Positions 5,395 to 13,749 of a stretch of DNA of 18,813 bases are shown piece after piece. A program made the position numbers and the translations under genes. This stretch comes from Methanobacteriota archaeon (GTDB lineage: Archaea > Halobacteriota > Methanomicrobia > Methanomicrobiales > Methanomicrobiaceae): the NCBI GenBank assembly GCA_023396365.1, contig JAEWWL010000064.1, positions 1 through 18,813 of the forward strand, read 5' to 3'. The notes under the pieces are model-generated. The model saw only the letters and a list, made by a program, of their open reading frames with translations, ran no database searches and was not told where the DNA came from. Position 1 is the first letter of the stretch; every line of letters begins with the position of its first letter.

Positions 5395-7230
5395 TCAGAT
5401 GAATCTTGGCTTCATAGAAAGTTTCTTTGGAGTGTAAAGAGGTCTTGACGGATTTTTTCTGCATTCCTCTTTAATGCGTTCTATAAGCTCCTGTGCAGTG
5501 CACTCAGTCTTTACAGGCTTTTTTGGCTCAGACTCTTTTCTTATGGTGACTGTGAGTTTTCCAGACTCAGTTTCACTGTCGCCGACAACAGCAACGTATG
5601 GAACCCAGTCCATTCCGGCCTCTCGTACCTTTTTACCCACGCTTTCTTCTCTATCATCCATATCACACCTGATGCCTGATTCATTAATCTCCAGGCAGAC
5701 TTTTTCTGCAAATTCAAGGTGGCGCTCTGCAACAGGAACAACCCTGACCTGTGTCGGCGAGAGCCATACCGGAAGCATTGGAACCTGCTGTGATGCTGTG
5801 TTTTCCAGAAGAGCGCATATGACACGCTCTATTGATCCTGTTGGTGAGCAGTGGATGATAGGCGGATATACAAGCTCGTTTTTAGTGTTGTAATAGCTGA
5901 TATTGAAGCGCTTCGCGCTTTCGACATCTATCTGGACAGTCGGATTTTCAATAGGTCTTCCCTGGCCGTCAATTGCTGCAAGATCAACTTTTGCAATCCA
6001 GTAGTGAACACGATCAGAAAGTGTCTCAATGAGAAGCGGCGCTTCTGACATTTTTACAATTTTTTTGACCCAGTCTTCGTTTTCCTTATAAAAATCCTCT
6101 GTACAGCGGAATACTCCTGCAAGCGGGTATTCAAAGTCCTTACCTGTCTTCCACCCGATTAAAAGCTGCTCTTCAAAACATTCTAAGGTCTGGGCCATAT
6201 CAGCGCACATTGAATGCATATCAGGCATTGTAAATGCACGCAGGCGCTTTAAGCCGATGCACTCTCCCTTCTGCTCATGGCGGAAGGAGTATGTTGAGAG
6301 TTCATACATCTTCATCGGGAGATTGTTAGGAGAGATGTGCATGTCATGCATAATTGAAAACATTCCAAAGCATGCTGCGAAACGAAGCATCATGCTGCGG
6401 TTTCCTGACTTGAACCTGTACTGTCTCTCTCCGAATTTAGCCGCATGCTCGTTGATAGCATTGTTTCCAAGGTCATACATGACAGGAGTTTCAACCGGCA
6501 TTCCGCCATAGTCCAGAACAAGTTTTAAGACATAGTCGGAGAGGAGATCACGCACAATCTTTCCCCTTGGCATCCAGCGGTGGTGCCCCACATCTGAAAG
6601 AGGCTCATAGTCCACAAGCTCCTTTGAGCGCATAAGTTCGACATGAAGAGGGTCTCCGCCCTGTTCAACACCCATACCTGTCTCTTTTTTGATGAGTTTT
6701 CCTAAGGGCGAGTCATCTGCATACTCTTTGTAGTCCTTTTTCTCACCCTCAGGTGTCAGAACAAAGAAATTATGAACTATCTGCTTTTTTTCAGGTTTTT
6801 CTGCGGCATCCTCAGGGACAATTGTTCTTGAAAGCTCTGACAGCGGGTGGCCCTTGCATGAGATGGTAAATGCTTTATACCATCCAAACGGCGCACGCTT
6901 TACTGTGAGGTTTTTATCTTCTTTGCATGCCTCTTCAATGCCTTTAAGGACTTTTACAGCAGTCTTTGGTTCTGAGAGATCACTTGAAAGGTGGGCATAT
7001 GGATAAATCATAATATTGCTGACTCCAAGCTTTCCAGCAGTGTCAGTTATTTCTTCTTTTGCCTTTGCGATGATGTATGGAATATTGTCCTCATCAACGG
7101 ACTCAACGGCGCAGAATACTGTAAGTGCCTCATCCAGTGAGTCTTCAAGTATTACCTCTTCCTCTGCAACAGGGGTTTTTTTCTGTGCAATGTATGTTAT
7201 ATTGTCTGAATGAATTAACAGAAGTCGCAT
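5395..7230 (-). CDS. thrS: Threonyl-tRNA synthetase, archaeal type
   Basis: A 611-residue class II aminoacyl-tRNA synthetase that charges tRNA-Thr. Residues 1 to about 140 (MRLLLIHSDNITYIAQKK...) form the archaeal editing domain, related to D-aminoacyl-tRNA deacylase and unlike the bacterial N2 domain; it removes misattached serine. The catalytic core holds motif 2 with FRHE (Arg318) and motif 3 with GSIERV (Arg469). The expected zinc ligands are Cys287, His339 and His460, all present. The anticodon-binding domain covers about 490-600 (VRVVPVAERH onwards). The length is normal for the archaeal family. GGAG at 7240-7243 lies 9 nt before the ATG. dcd ends 54 nt upstream on the same strand with no T-tract between, so the two may be cotranscribed. 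Confidence 0.97.
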   Translation of the reverse strand: MRLLLIHSDNITYIAQKKTPVAEEEVILEDSLDEALTVFCAVESVDEDNIPYIIAKAKEEITDTAGKLGVSNIMIYPYAHLSSDLSEPKTAVKVLKGIEEACKEDKNLTVKRAPFGWYKAFTISCKGHPLSELSRTIVPEDAAEKPEKKQIVHNFFVLTPEGEKKDYKEYADDSPLGKLIKKETGMGVEQGGDPLHVELMRSKELVDYEPLSDVGHHRWMPRGKIVRDLLSDYVLKLVLDYGGMPVETPVMYDLGNNAINEHAAKFGERQYRFKSGNRSMMLRFAACFGMFSIMHDMHISPNNLPMKMYELSTYSFRHEQKGECIGLKRLRAFTMPDMHSMCADMAQTLECFEEQLLIGWKTGKDFEYPLAGVFRCTEDFYKENEDWVKKIVKMSEAPLLIETLSDRVHYWIAKVDLAAIDGQGRPIENPTVQIDVESAKRFNISYYNTKNELVYPPIIHCSPTGSIERVICALLENTASQQVPMLPVWLSPTQVRVVPVAERHLEFAEKVCLEINESGIRCDMDDREESVGKKVREAGMDWVPYVAVVGDSETESGKLTVTIRKESEPKKPVKTECTAQELIERIKEECRKNPSRPLYTPKKLSMKPRFI

Positions 7231-7284
7231 TTTTAATGTCTCCGGTGTCCTTAGAAATTGGTTTTTTTTGTATTTAGGTTATCG

Positions 7285-7851
7285 TTATCTCAGTGCATCC
7301 TGCTTTTTATTTTCATGGTAGCGTGAGAGTGTTGCATTCTTCTGGTTTAAGTATTTTGCATCGCCTTTAGAGCCGTAAGGATGAAGTGAACGCTCTGTTG
7401 TATAAAATACGAGCTGTCCGACAGGCATTCCCGCATAAAGGCGGACTGGTCTTTGGTTGACATTTGCAATCTCCAGGGTAATTGTTCCTGAAAATCCTGC
7501 ATCTATCCAGCCGCCGGTCTGGTGAAGTGTAATTCCAAGACGGGCAATGCTGCTTTTGCCTTCGATTGTTGAAACAATGTTGTCCGGAAGGGTGATTGTT
7601 TCAAGTGTCTCTGCAAGAACAAACATTCCCGGATTAATATCTATATAATCAGCATTTTTTTCAGATACATGCGAGGATATGGAGTTTCCATCATAAGGAT
7701 CTATTAAGTCATCACTCTTTTCATACCATACAAAATGGCTGCCAAGACGTATGTCAAGCGAATTTGGCTGTATAAACTTTGAGTCGTATGGACTTATCCC
7801 TATAAACCCTCTTTCGATGCGGTCTTTGATCTGCCAGTCTACAAGAATCAT
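7285..7851 (-). CDS. dcd: dCTP deaminase (possibly bifunctional DCD-DUT)
   Basis: A trimeric dUTPase-fold enzyme that deaminates dCTP to dUTP, and in some archaea goes on to dUMP and pyrophosphate, feeding dTMP synthesis. Seen are QPNSLDIRLG near the N-terminus, GKSSIARLGI with the phosphate-binding Ser and Arg, HQTGGWIDAGFSG and ITLEIAN, whose Glu is the expected catalytic residue (Glu127 from this start), and a C-terminal GDAKYLNQ block. The HQTGGWIDAGF stretch is similar to that of the bifunctional Methanocaldococcus enzyme, but one cannot decide the activity from this alone. The start at 7851 (MILVDWQI, 188 residues) matches family N-termini. An in-frame ATG at 7860 has a TATA-like TTTTAA about 27 nt upstream, so a start there with leaderless mRNA is possible. 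Confidence 0.93.
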   Translation of the reverse strand: MILVDWQIKDRIERGFIGISPYDSKFIQPNSLDIRLGSHFVWYEKSDDLIDPYDGNSISSHVSEKNADYIDINPGMFVLAETLETITLPDNIVSTIEGKSSIARLGITLHQTGGWIDAGFSGTITLEIANVNQRPVRLYAGMPVGQLVFYTTERSLHPYGSKGDAKYLNQKNATLSRYHENKKQDALR

Positions 7852-7984
7852 ATTAACCATCAGATATTAGCATGATTATTGGTTAAAATTTCCTGATAAA
7901 AATATGATCTTTTAAAAAAGTCCCGCAGCCTGATGAAGATAAGATGTTTGTTATGCTGACTCAATATTTTGGATGTATAAAAAA

Positions 7985-8013
7985 TTCTGTTTTTTTTGTG
8001 TTATGAAACAGAA
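7985..8013. repeat. Inverted repeat, 8-bp perfect arms
   Basis: TTCTGTTT (7985-7992) is the reverse complement of AAACAGAA (8006-8013), with a 13-nt loop that continues the T-run. It lies in the 218-bp spacer between trmJ and dcd. On the plus strand the left arm runs into T-rich sequence; no plus-strand gene ends here, so it may be a regulatory or 3'-end structure of the minus-strand transcript. Confidence 0.4.
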
Positions 8014-8047
8014 GAGTCCCTGCCTTTAAGAAATCTTTTATTTTTAG

Positions 8048-8053
8048 AAAAAA
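8048..8053 (-). terminator. T6 tract (minus strand) after the trmJ-like gene
   Basis: A T6 tract on the minus strand begins 26 nt after the stop of the last gene in the long operon. It is shorter than the other tracts in the window, so termination here may be partial. Confidence 0.35.
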
Positions 8054-8078
8054 TCCAGGGTTTATGAAAAGATAAATT

Positions 8079-8795
8079 TTATTCCTTTTCTTCTTCAGGG
8101 ATATTTTTAATCATGTATTCTGCTCTTCTTAAAAGGCCGTGAATTGTTGAGGCCTCCCTTGTTGTGAGTGCAGTCCTTCCAAGAATTCTTCTTAGCATAA
8201 CAAGAGTATTGTCTCTTTTATAATCAGGATGGCTGATAGTATCCAAAAAACTGTCAAAATGCTCATAAAGTGTATCCATTTCAATTCTTGAAGCAACCGG
8301 GTACTCGCCTCTCGGAAGAGAGGCAAGCTCATATACAATTATTCCGACAGCATGTGAGATATTTACGATAGGATAAATGTAGGATGTCGGGATTGTGCAG
8401 ATAATATCGCACTTTGAAATTTCTTCATTTGAAAGGCCCCAGTTTTCGCGACCGAAAATGATTGAAACACGCCCATTGATGTTTTCAATTATACCCCTCA
8501 GTTCTGAAGGGGTATAATATGGCATCCTCATTGACGTTGTGACAGTTTTTGATAATTCTCCTGTTGTAGCTACAAGGACATTGCTTTTGTCTATAACCTC
8601 TTCCAACGATTTCACATGCCTTGCGCTCTTTAAAATATCTCTTGCATGAGAAGAGCGGGCGATAGCCTCATCTCCTATTTCCGGAGGGTTTATAAGAGTC
8701 AGATTGGAAAAACCGAAGTTTTTCATGACTCTTGCTGCAAAGCCTATGTTTCCTTCGTAAATAGGTTCACAAAGAACAATTTCTATATCAGGCAT
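8079..8795 (-). CDS. trmJ: TrmJ-like SPOUT RNA 2'-O-methyltransferase
   Basis: A 238-residue TrmH/SpoU-family enzyme that transfers a methyl group from S-adenosylmethionine to a ribose 2'-OH. TrmJ relatives modify position 32 of tRNA. The three SPOUT knot motifs are present: EPIYEGNIGFAAR (Glu10, Asn16, Arg22), IIFGRENWGLSNEE (about 112-125) and CTIPTSYIYPIVNISHAVG (about 133-151, with Asn145 and Ser147). The C-terminal part (about 170-238) holds the RRILGRTALTTREA helical segment typical of TrmJ. Its ATG overlaps the stop of the upstream GGGP synthase gene (TAATG) and has no Shine-Dalgarno site, so translation is probably coupled. It is the last gene of the operon. TrmJ is preferred over other SpoU paralogues; the target base is not proven. 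Confidence 0.85.
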   Translation of the reverse strand: MPDIEIVLCEPIYEGNIGFAARVMKNFGFSNLTLINPPEIGDEAIARSSHARDILKSARHVKSLEEVIDKSNVLVATTGELSKTVTTSMRMPYYTPSELRGIIENINGRVSIIFGRENWGLSNEEISKCDIICTIPTSYIYPIVNISHAVGIIVYELASLPRGEYPVASRIEMDTLYEHFDSFLDTISHPDYKRDNTLVMLRRILGRTALTTREASTIHGLLRRAEYMIKNIPEEEKE

Positions 8796-9484
8796 TATTG
8801 AACAGCACTAACGGTCTCTTTGAGAATTTTTGCACCCTTTTCATAAACAGCATTGCCGACAATGATTGCATCTGCATATTTTGCCATCTCAGACGCTTTT
8901 TCCTTTGAATTAATGCCGCCGCCGTAATAGAGAAGGGCTTCTTCAACAGTCTCAGAGACTGCCTTTACTATCAAAGGATTTCCATATGTGCCGGAGTATT
9001 CTATGTATACAACAGGGAATCTGAAATATTTGTCTGCAACAGAAGCATAGGCACAGACGTCCTCTGAAGAAAGAGAGCACACTGCTTTTGTAACTCTTCC
9101 AACGGAGGATTCGGGATTCAAAACAATATATGCTTCAGGAACAACCATATCCCATTTTATGTTTTTATCCTTTTTGACCCAGTACTCATGCTTTCCGACA
9201 ATCCACAAAGGATCGGGGGTATTGAGAACACTTGGAACAAAAAGGCCTTCAACACCATCAAATATTGCTCCGCTTGGATCAGCAGGCTCTATTACCATGG
9301 GAACACCGTATTCTCTTACCTGTTCACGAAGGCAGGTAAGATTTTCCTTTGTAACATTAAGTGTTCCTGACAGCATAAGTGCGTCAGTGCCGCTTGTAAC
9401 AATGTCCTCAACAGACTCTTTTGGCATCTCCTTGTCGGGATCGAGTTTTGTTATGTGCTTCCAGTTCTTCCAGTCATCTCTCAT
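8795..9484 (-). CDS. Geranylgeranylglyceryl phosphate synthase (GGGP synthase)
   Basis: A TIM-barrel prenyltransferase that joins sn-glycerol-1-phosphate to geranylgeranyl diphosphate, forming the first ether bond of archaeal membrane lipids. The 229-residue protein shows ITKLDPDK (11-18, magnesium and phosphate site), TDALMLSGT (33-41), PADPSGAIF, YIEYSGTYGNP (160-170), YYGGGI (186-191) and IIVGNAVYE (207-215), the loops that hold the glycerol phosphate. It belongs to the GGGPS/PcrB family. The upstream topA gene ends 15 nt away, and AGGAAG (9490-9495) lies 5 nt before the ATG. It is followed by the trmJ-like gene with a TAATG overlap. The gene has no settled short symbol in archaea. Confidence 0.93.
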   Translation of the reverse strand: MRDDWKNWKHITKLDPDKEMPKESVEDIVTSGTDALMLSGTLNVTKENLTCLREQVREYGVPMVIEPADPSGAIFDGVEGLFVPSVLNTPDPLWIVGKHEYWVKKDKNIKWDMVVPEAYIVLNPESSVGRVTKAVCSLSSEDVCAYASVADKYFRFPVVYIEYSGTYGNPLIVKAVSETVEEALLYYGGGINSKEKASEMAKYADAIIVGNAVYEKGAKILKETVSAVQ

Positions 9485-9499
9485 AATATCTTCCTGTAA

Positions 9500-12295
9500 T
9501 CAGCACTCTGCCTGTATTTTTCCTAATTTTTCCTCTGACAATCCGGTCTTGTGCATCAGTTCTTTTAAATCAGCCTTTTTCAACCCTTTAATGTCTGTAA
9601 TTCCGGCGAATAAAAGTTTTTCAACTATTGATTCACCTATCCCCTTAATATTTAGAAGTTCATCTTTTCCTGCTTCAAATGCCTTTTTGCTTATCTTTGC
9701 AGGAGGGATTACACCTCTTGCCCTGCAGGCCATTTCAGCATGTTTGTATACCGTCTCAATATTAATTCCTGTCTTTATACTCAGATATGCAGGGTGGATA
9801 TAGCAGAAATCCTCCGGTGAAATGAATCCTGCATCCATGTATTTTTTAAGGCTTACAGCAGGGATGCCGTAACTTTTCAGCAGTTCTTTGTTATGGATGC
9901 TCTTTGCTTCATATAAAAGCGCCTGCGCCTCCTGCTCGCTTAGAAACATTTTCTGAAGAGTTTTAGAATCACTCTTTGAAAGATCTGCAATATCATTAAT
10001 TCCTGAGTCAATAATTGCGTTTAAGACCTTTGCATGGCTTCTTCCTCTTCTGGGTGGAATAATTTTTCTTACAAATTTTCTAAGCTCTGATCTCTTTCTT
10101 AAAAGCTCCAAGATATCTTCAGCATCTTTTTTAATTGTTTCAGAAAGTACTGCATCTATGCCCAGTTTTTCCTGAAGCAGTGATGGATTCATATTTGCAA
10201 TTTCATAAACCGAATAGATATGGGCTGAATGCAGTCTGACAACAATCTCATCGGTTATACACGGCATAAGCCTGACGGATTCAAGATTGGAGTCAATATG
10301 ACTGCAGAGAGGGCAACCGATATCCCATGGCCTTGATCCTTTTCTAATCAGTTTTATGTAATTTAATCCGTGAATCTCACAGATTTTATCCTCCCTGATT
10401 GCTTTTCCCCATTGTGCTGAAGGAAGACCAATGTTGAATGAACAGTCGGGATATCCGGTGCAACCGATAAACTGTGCCATTCCTTTTGAACTTCTGAGCA
10501 TGAGATCCCTGCCGCAGACAGGACATTTGCCGATTATTCTCTCCTCGGCAGTTCTGTTCATTATTTCGTCGCCGATGTTTTCCTCGTTTGCCTCAAGTTC
10601 ATCAAAAATACGGTGAAGCATCTTTTTGGACTCTTCAACAACAGTATCTTTTGTCCTGTACCCCTTTTTTATATCCTCCATATGAGATTCAAGAGTCTGG
10701 GTCATATCAGGTTTTGTAATGAGTCCGGCATACTCCTCAAGTGTCTCGGTTACAGCTTTTCCGACAAGTGTTGGTTTTAAGGGAGTTTCTTCAACATAAC
10801 GCCTTGAGACAAGTTTTCCAATGACTTCATGCCTTGTGGATTTTGTGCCGAGGCCAAGCTCTTCCATCTGCTGGATTAATTTGCTCTGTGAATATCTTGA
10901 CGGAGGCTGGGTCTCTTTCTCCTCAAGAGTAACTTTTTTTATAGGAAGGATTTCTCCCAAAGACATCTCGGGAAGGATCTGGTCTTTTGCCTGACTGTAT
11001 GTATATACATGCCTGTACCCCTCCTCTTCAAGCCGCTGTCCTGTTGAAGTGTATTCCTCTTTTCCAGCATTGAAGAGGATTTTAAGAGTCTTCCATTTTG
11101 CATCAGGCGAGAGTGTTGCAAGAAAACGCCTTGACACAAGTTCATAGACCTTCCATGCCTGCTCATCCATCTGCGAAGGTTTTGCAGCACCTGCAGGATG
11201 AATAGGAGGGTGATCTGTGCTTGACTTCTTTCCTTTTGTCGGCTCACTTCTCCTGTTCTTCAAAACCCATTCTGCCTCATTTTTAAAAGGTGTTTTTGTA
11301 AGCTCAGAGATTATTGTCTCAAGATCGAGGGATGGAGGATAAATTGTGTTGTCTGTCCTTGGATAGGAGATAAAACCATTCATGTAAAGCTCTTCAGCAA
11401 TCCTCATTGCATTGGATGCGCTAAGGCCCAGGCGTCCTGCGGCAACAATGAAGGATGTTGTGTCAAAAGGAGTAGGTGCGGAATCATTTTTGGTTCCTTC
11501 CTTTACATCTGCAACAATAAATGGGTCTTTTGTATTCTGTCTTGCCCTGTCAGCCTCTTCAAAATTCCAGAATTTACCGTTTGTATGTCTTGCCTCAAAC
11601 TCTTCTTTTTTCTTTTCACTGGTAAGGCCAAGCATCCAGTAAGGCTGAGGGACAAAAGCCTCAATCTCTTTTTCCCTGTCCACTATCATTCCTAGTGTGG
11701 GGCTTTGAACACGTCCGACGCTTAAAATATTGTTTCCGCCTCTTTTTGCGGCTATACTGATAAACCGGGTTAATGAAGCTCCCCAGACAAGGTCTATCTC
11801 CTGCCTTGTCTCTCCTGCGGCAGCAAGATTGAAATCAATTTCAGTCGGGTTTTCAAATGCACTAATTATTTCCTGTTTTGTTATTGCACTAAATATAGCT
11901 CTGTTGATTTTAACATCTTTGTTGGAAGATCTGACAATTTCATATGCCTCTTTTCCGATTAATTCTCCTTCGCGGTCATAATCTGTTGCTATTGTAACAA
12001 GAGTGGCTTTTTTGGCATATTTTTTGATAAGAGATACAATTTTTTTCTCTGTTGTTTTCTTAATCATCCCTGCATCAATCAGGGTTCTTGGAGTGTGCAC
12101 CTCGCTTCGCCAGTTGGTGTAGCCTTCTTCAAAATCAATCTCAACCACATGACCGCGAAGACCAATTGATACAGAGTCATTAAAATGGTAGGAGTTTACA
12201 CCGCCGTCCTTATCGGCGGTAATTTTATTGCTGCCGGCTAAAAAACCTGCAATTCTTTGTGCGGCAATATTCTTTTCAGCTATAATAAGGTGCAT
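9500..12295 (-). CDS. topA: DNA topoisomerase I (type IA) with zinc ribbons and helix-hairpin-helix tail
   Basis: A 931-residue enzyme that relaxes negatively supercoiled DNA through a 5'-phosphotyrosine. The TOPRIM domain (about 1-150) has Glu7 (IIAEKN) and TDYDREGE with Asp105 and Asp107. The catalytic Tyr311 is in GFISYPRTDN, next to Arg313. Two zinc-ribbon-like clusters follow: Cys591, 594, 612, 618, then Cys639, 661 and 664 with a possible His. From about residue 680 to the end there are four helix-hairpin-helix-like units; the last, LLNIKGIGESIVEKLLFAGI, is canonical. The start at 12295 is chosen because GGAG (12306-12309), overlapping the gatB stop region, lies 10 nt upstream and the protein then begins MHLIIAEKN. 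A TTG at 12319 would only add eight residues overlapping gatB. The gene sits between gatB and GGGP synthase in the operon. Confidence 0.95.
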   Translation of the reverse strand: MHLIIAEKNIAAQRIAGFLAGSNKITADKDGGVNSYHFNDSVSIGLRGHVVEIDFEEGYTNWRSEVHTPRTLIDAGMIKKTTEKKIVSLIKKYAKKATLVTIATDYDREGELIGKEAYEIVRSSNKDVKINRAIFSAITKQEIISAFENPTEIDFNLAAAGETRQEIDLVWGASLTRFISIAAKRGGNNILSVGRVQSPTLGMIVDREKEIEAFVPQPYWMLGLTSEKKKEEFEARHTNGKFWNFEEADRARQNTKDPFIVADVKEGTKNDSAPTPFDTTSFIVAAGRLGLSASNAMRIAEELYMNGFISYPRTDNTIYPPSLDLETIISELTKTPFKNEAEWVLKNRRSEPTKGKKSSTDHPPIHPAGAAKPSQMDEQAWKVYELVSRRFLATLSPDAKWKTLKILFNAGKEEYTSTGQRLEEEGYRHVYTYSQAKDQILPEMSLGEILPIKKVTLEEKETQPPSRYSQSKLIQQMEELGLGTKSTRHEVIGKLVSRRYVEETPLKPTLVGKAVTETLEEYAGLITKPDMTQTLESHMEDIKKGYRTKDTVVEESKKMLHRIFDELEANEENIGDEIMNRTAEERIIGKCPVCGRDLMLRSSKGMAQFIGCTGYPDCSFNIGLPSAQWGKAIREDKICEIHGLNYIKLIRKGSRPWDIGCPLCSHIDSNLESVRLMPCITDEIVVRLHSAHIYSVYEIANMNPSLLQEKLGIDAVLSETIKKDAEDILELLRKRSELRKFVRKIIPPRRGRSHAKVLNAIIDSGINDIADLSKSDSKTLQKMFLSEQEAQALLYEAKSIHNKELLKSYGIPAVSLKKYMDAGFISPEDFCYIHPAYLSIKTGINIETVYKHAEMACRARGVIPPAKISKKAFEAGKDELLNIKGIGESIVEKLLFAGITDIKGLKKADLKELMHKTGLSEEKLGKIQAEC

Positions 12296-12302
12296 TTTAA
12301 AA

Positions 12303-13748
12303 TCACTCCAGTTTGGCAATAAAGTCGGTTATTAGTTTGTTCAGGCTTTTTGGATCTGCACGCCCTTTGGTCTCTTTCATAACCTGACCAACAAGGAAAT
12401 TTAATGCATTACCTTTTCCGCTGTGGTAATCGGAGACAGCCTGAGGGTTTGCCTGAATAATCTTTTTCAGGATGTCAGTAAACTCATCATCACTGCCCTT
12501 TGAAAGTCCGAGTCTTGCAACAATGTCTGAAGGCATTTCGCATTCCTCTCCGGCTTTAATCTGGTCAAGCATAATCCTTAGGACATCTACAAAGACCCTG
12601 TCTGTTATTTCCCTGTCTTTTAAAAGAACTATCAAATCCTTAAAATTGTCTGAAGGGACAGAGTCTATCTTCATGTCCCGGTAGTAAAGCTCACCTAAAA
12701 GTGTATCCGAGACCATTGTTGCAGAAAGAACAGGATCGCATGAGGCAATATTTTCGTAGAATACTGCAACCTTAAGATCTCCTGTAAGAGTTTTTGCATG
12801 GTTTGCGGAAATTTTATACTGGCTTATGAATCTTTCACGCCTTGCATCAGGAAGTTCAGGAAGCTCAATCTCATCAGCCCATGCCTTAACCTTTAGCGGC
12901 TTAAGGTCAGGCTCGGGGAAGTAGCGGTAATCATTTTCATCCTCTTTGCTTCTTGAACCGGTGGTGATTCCTTTTCCCTCCTGGAAATGCCTTGTCTCCT
13001 GAACAATTTCCTGTCCGCGTCTAATCAGGTTTCTCTGTCTTGTTATCTCAAATGTCAGAGCCTTTTCGACACCTTTGTATGATGAGATGTTTTTGCACTC
13101 AACACGCTTATGCCCTTCAAGCGATATGTTTGCATCAACACGGATTGCTCCTTCCTTTTCACCGTCAAATACATCCAGATATTCGAGTGTCGCCCTTAGT
13201 TTGTTTAAAAAGCGCCTGGCCTCCTTTGGAGAGGAAAGGTCAGGCTCGGTTACTATTTCTATGAGGGGAATTGAGGATCTGTTGTAATCGACAAGGGTAT
13301 ATCCTGCCCTGTCGCGGGAAATCTTGTGGACAAGCCTTCCGGGGTCTTCTTCAAGATGAATCCTTGTGATTCTTATCTCTTTTTCATGGCCCTCATCATC
13401 ATCTACACTCATCCTGCCCTTGACAGCAATTGGCTTGTCATACTGGCTTATCTGGTAGCCTTTTGGAAGATCAGGGTAGAAGTAATTCTTCCTTGAAAAC
13501 TCAGAGTAGCTGGAAATTTCAAGGTTTAATGCCTTTGCGACCTTCAGAGCATACAGTACTGCCTGCTTGTTTAATCTCGGAAGTGCGCCGGGAAGGCCGA
13601 GGCATACCGGGCAGACATGGGTGTTTGGCTCATCATCACGGTAATCTGTTGAGCATCCGCAGAAAAGCTTTGTTTTTGTGTTAAGCTGGCAGTGAATTTC
13701 AAGGCCGATTATTACCTTTAAATCTTTTACATCCTTAGTATCAGCCAT
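12303..13748 (-). CDS. gatB: Asp-tRNA(Asn)/Glu-tRNA(Gln) amidotransferase subunit B
   Basis: GatB binds the misacylated tRNA and holds the kinase site that activates Asp or Glu with ATP before amidation. The protein (481 residues) begins with VIIGLEIHCQL and carries the zinc site Cys30, Cys32, Cys46 and Cys49 (LFCGC and CPVC). YPDLPKGYQISQYD, HLEEDPGR and VDYNRSSIPLIEIVTEPD are GatB hallmarks. The C-terminal 150 or so residues form the YqeY-like tRNA-binding tail. ATG 13748 is chosen: AGGAGG at 13758-13763 lies 9 nt upstream and the gatA stop is only 1 nt away. A frame extending to 13805 would overlap gatA with residues unlike the family. In archaea GatCAB mainly makes Asn-tRNA, since GatDE handles Gln-tRNA. 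Confidence 0.97.
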   Translation of the reverse strand: MADTKDVKDLKVIIGLEIHCQLNTKTKLFCGCSTDYRDDEPNTHVCPVCLGLPGALPRLNKQAVLYALKVAKALNLEISSYSEFSRKNYFYPDLPKGYQISQYDKPIAVKGRMSVDDDEGHEKEIRITRIHLEEDPGRLVHKISRDRAGYTLVDYNRSSIPLIEIVTEPDLSSPKEARRFLNKLRATLEYLDVFDGEKEGAIRVDANISLEGHKRVECKNISSYKGVEKALTFEITRQRNLIRRGQEIVQETRHFQEGKGITTGSRSKEDENDYRYFPEPDLKPLKVKAWADEIELPELPDARRERFISQYKISANHAKTLTGDLKVAVFYENIASCDPVLSATMVSDTLLGELYYRDMKIDSVPSDNFKDLIVLLKDREITDRVFVDVLRIMLDQIKAGEECEMPSDIVARLGLSKGSDDEFTDILKKIIQANPQAVSDYHSGKGNALNFLVGQVMKETKGRADPKSLNKLITDFIAKLE

Positions 13749-13749
13749 T

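Noticed and set aside
7931..7958. CTGATGA followed by CTGA, suggestive of a C/D box guide RNA
   Set aside because: Only one C-like and one D-like box are present, the first C-box base is wrong, and no C'/D' pair or terminal stem was found.
9159..9803. Long plus-strand open frame of 214 codons
   Set aside because: It is antisense to GGGP synthase and the end of topA, both certain genes, and its product is a Ser/Phe/Pro-rich sequence without domains.
12296..12319. TTG start for topA, eight residues upstream
   Set aside because: It overlaps gatB, lacks a ribosome-binding site, and the ATG at 12295 has GGAG upstream and gives the usual TOPRIM-proximal N-terminus.
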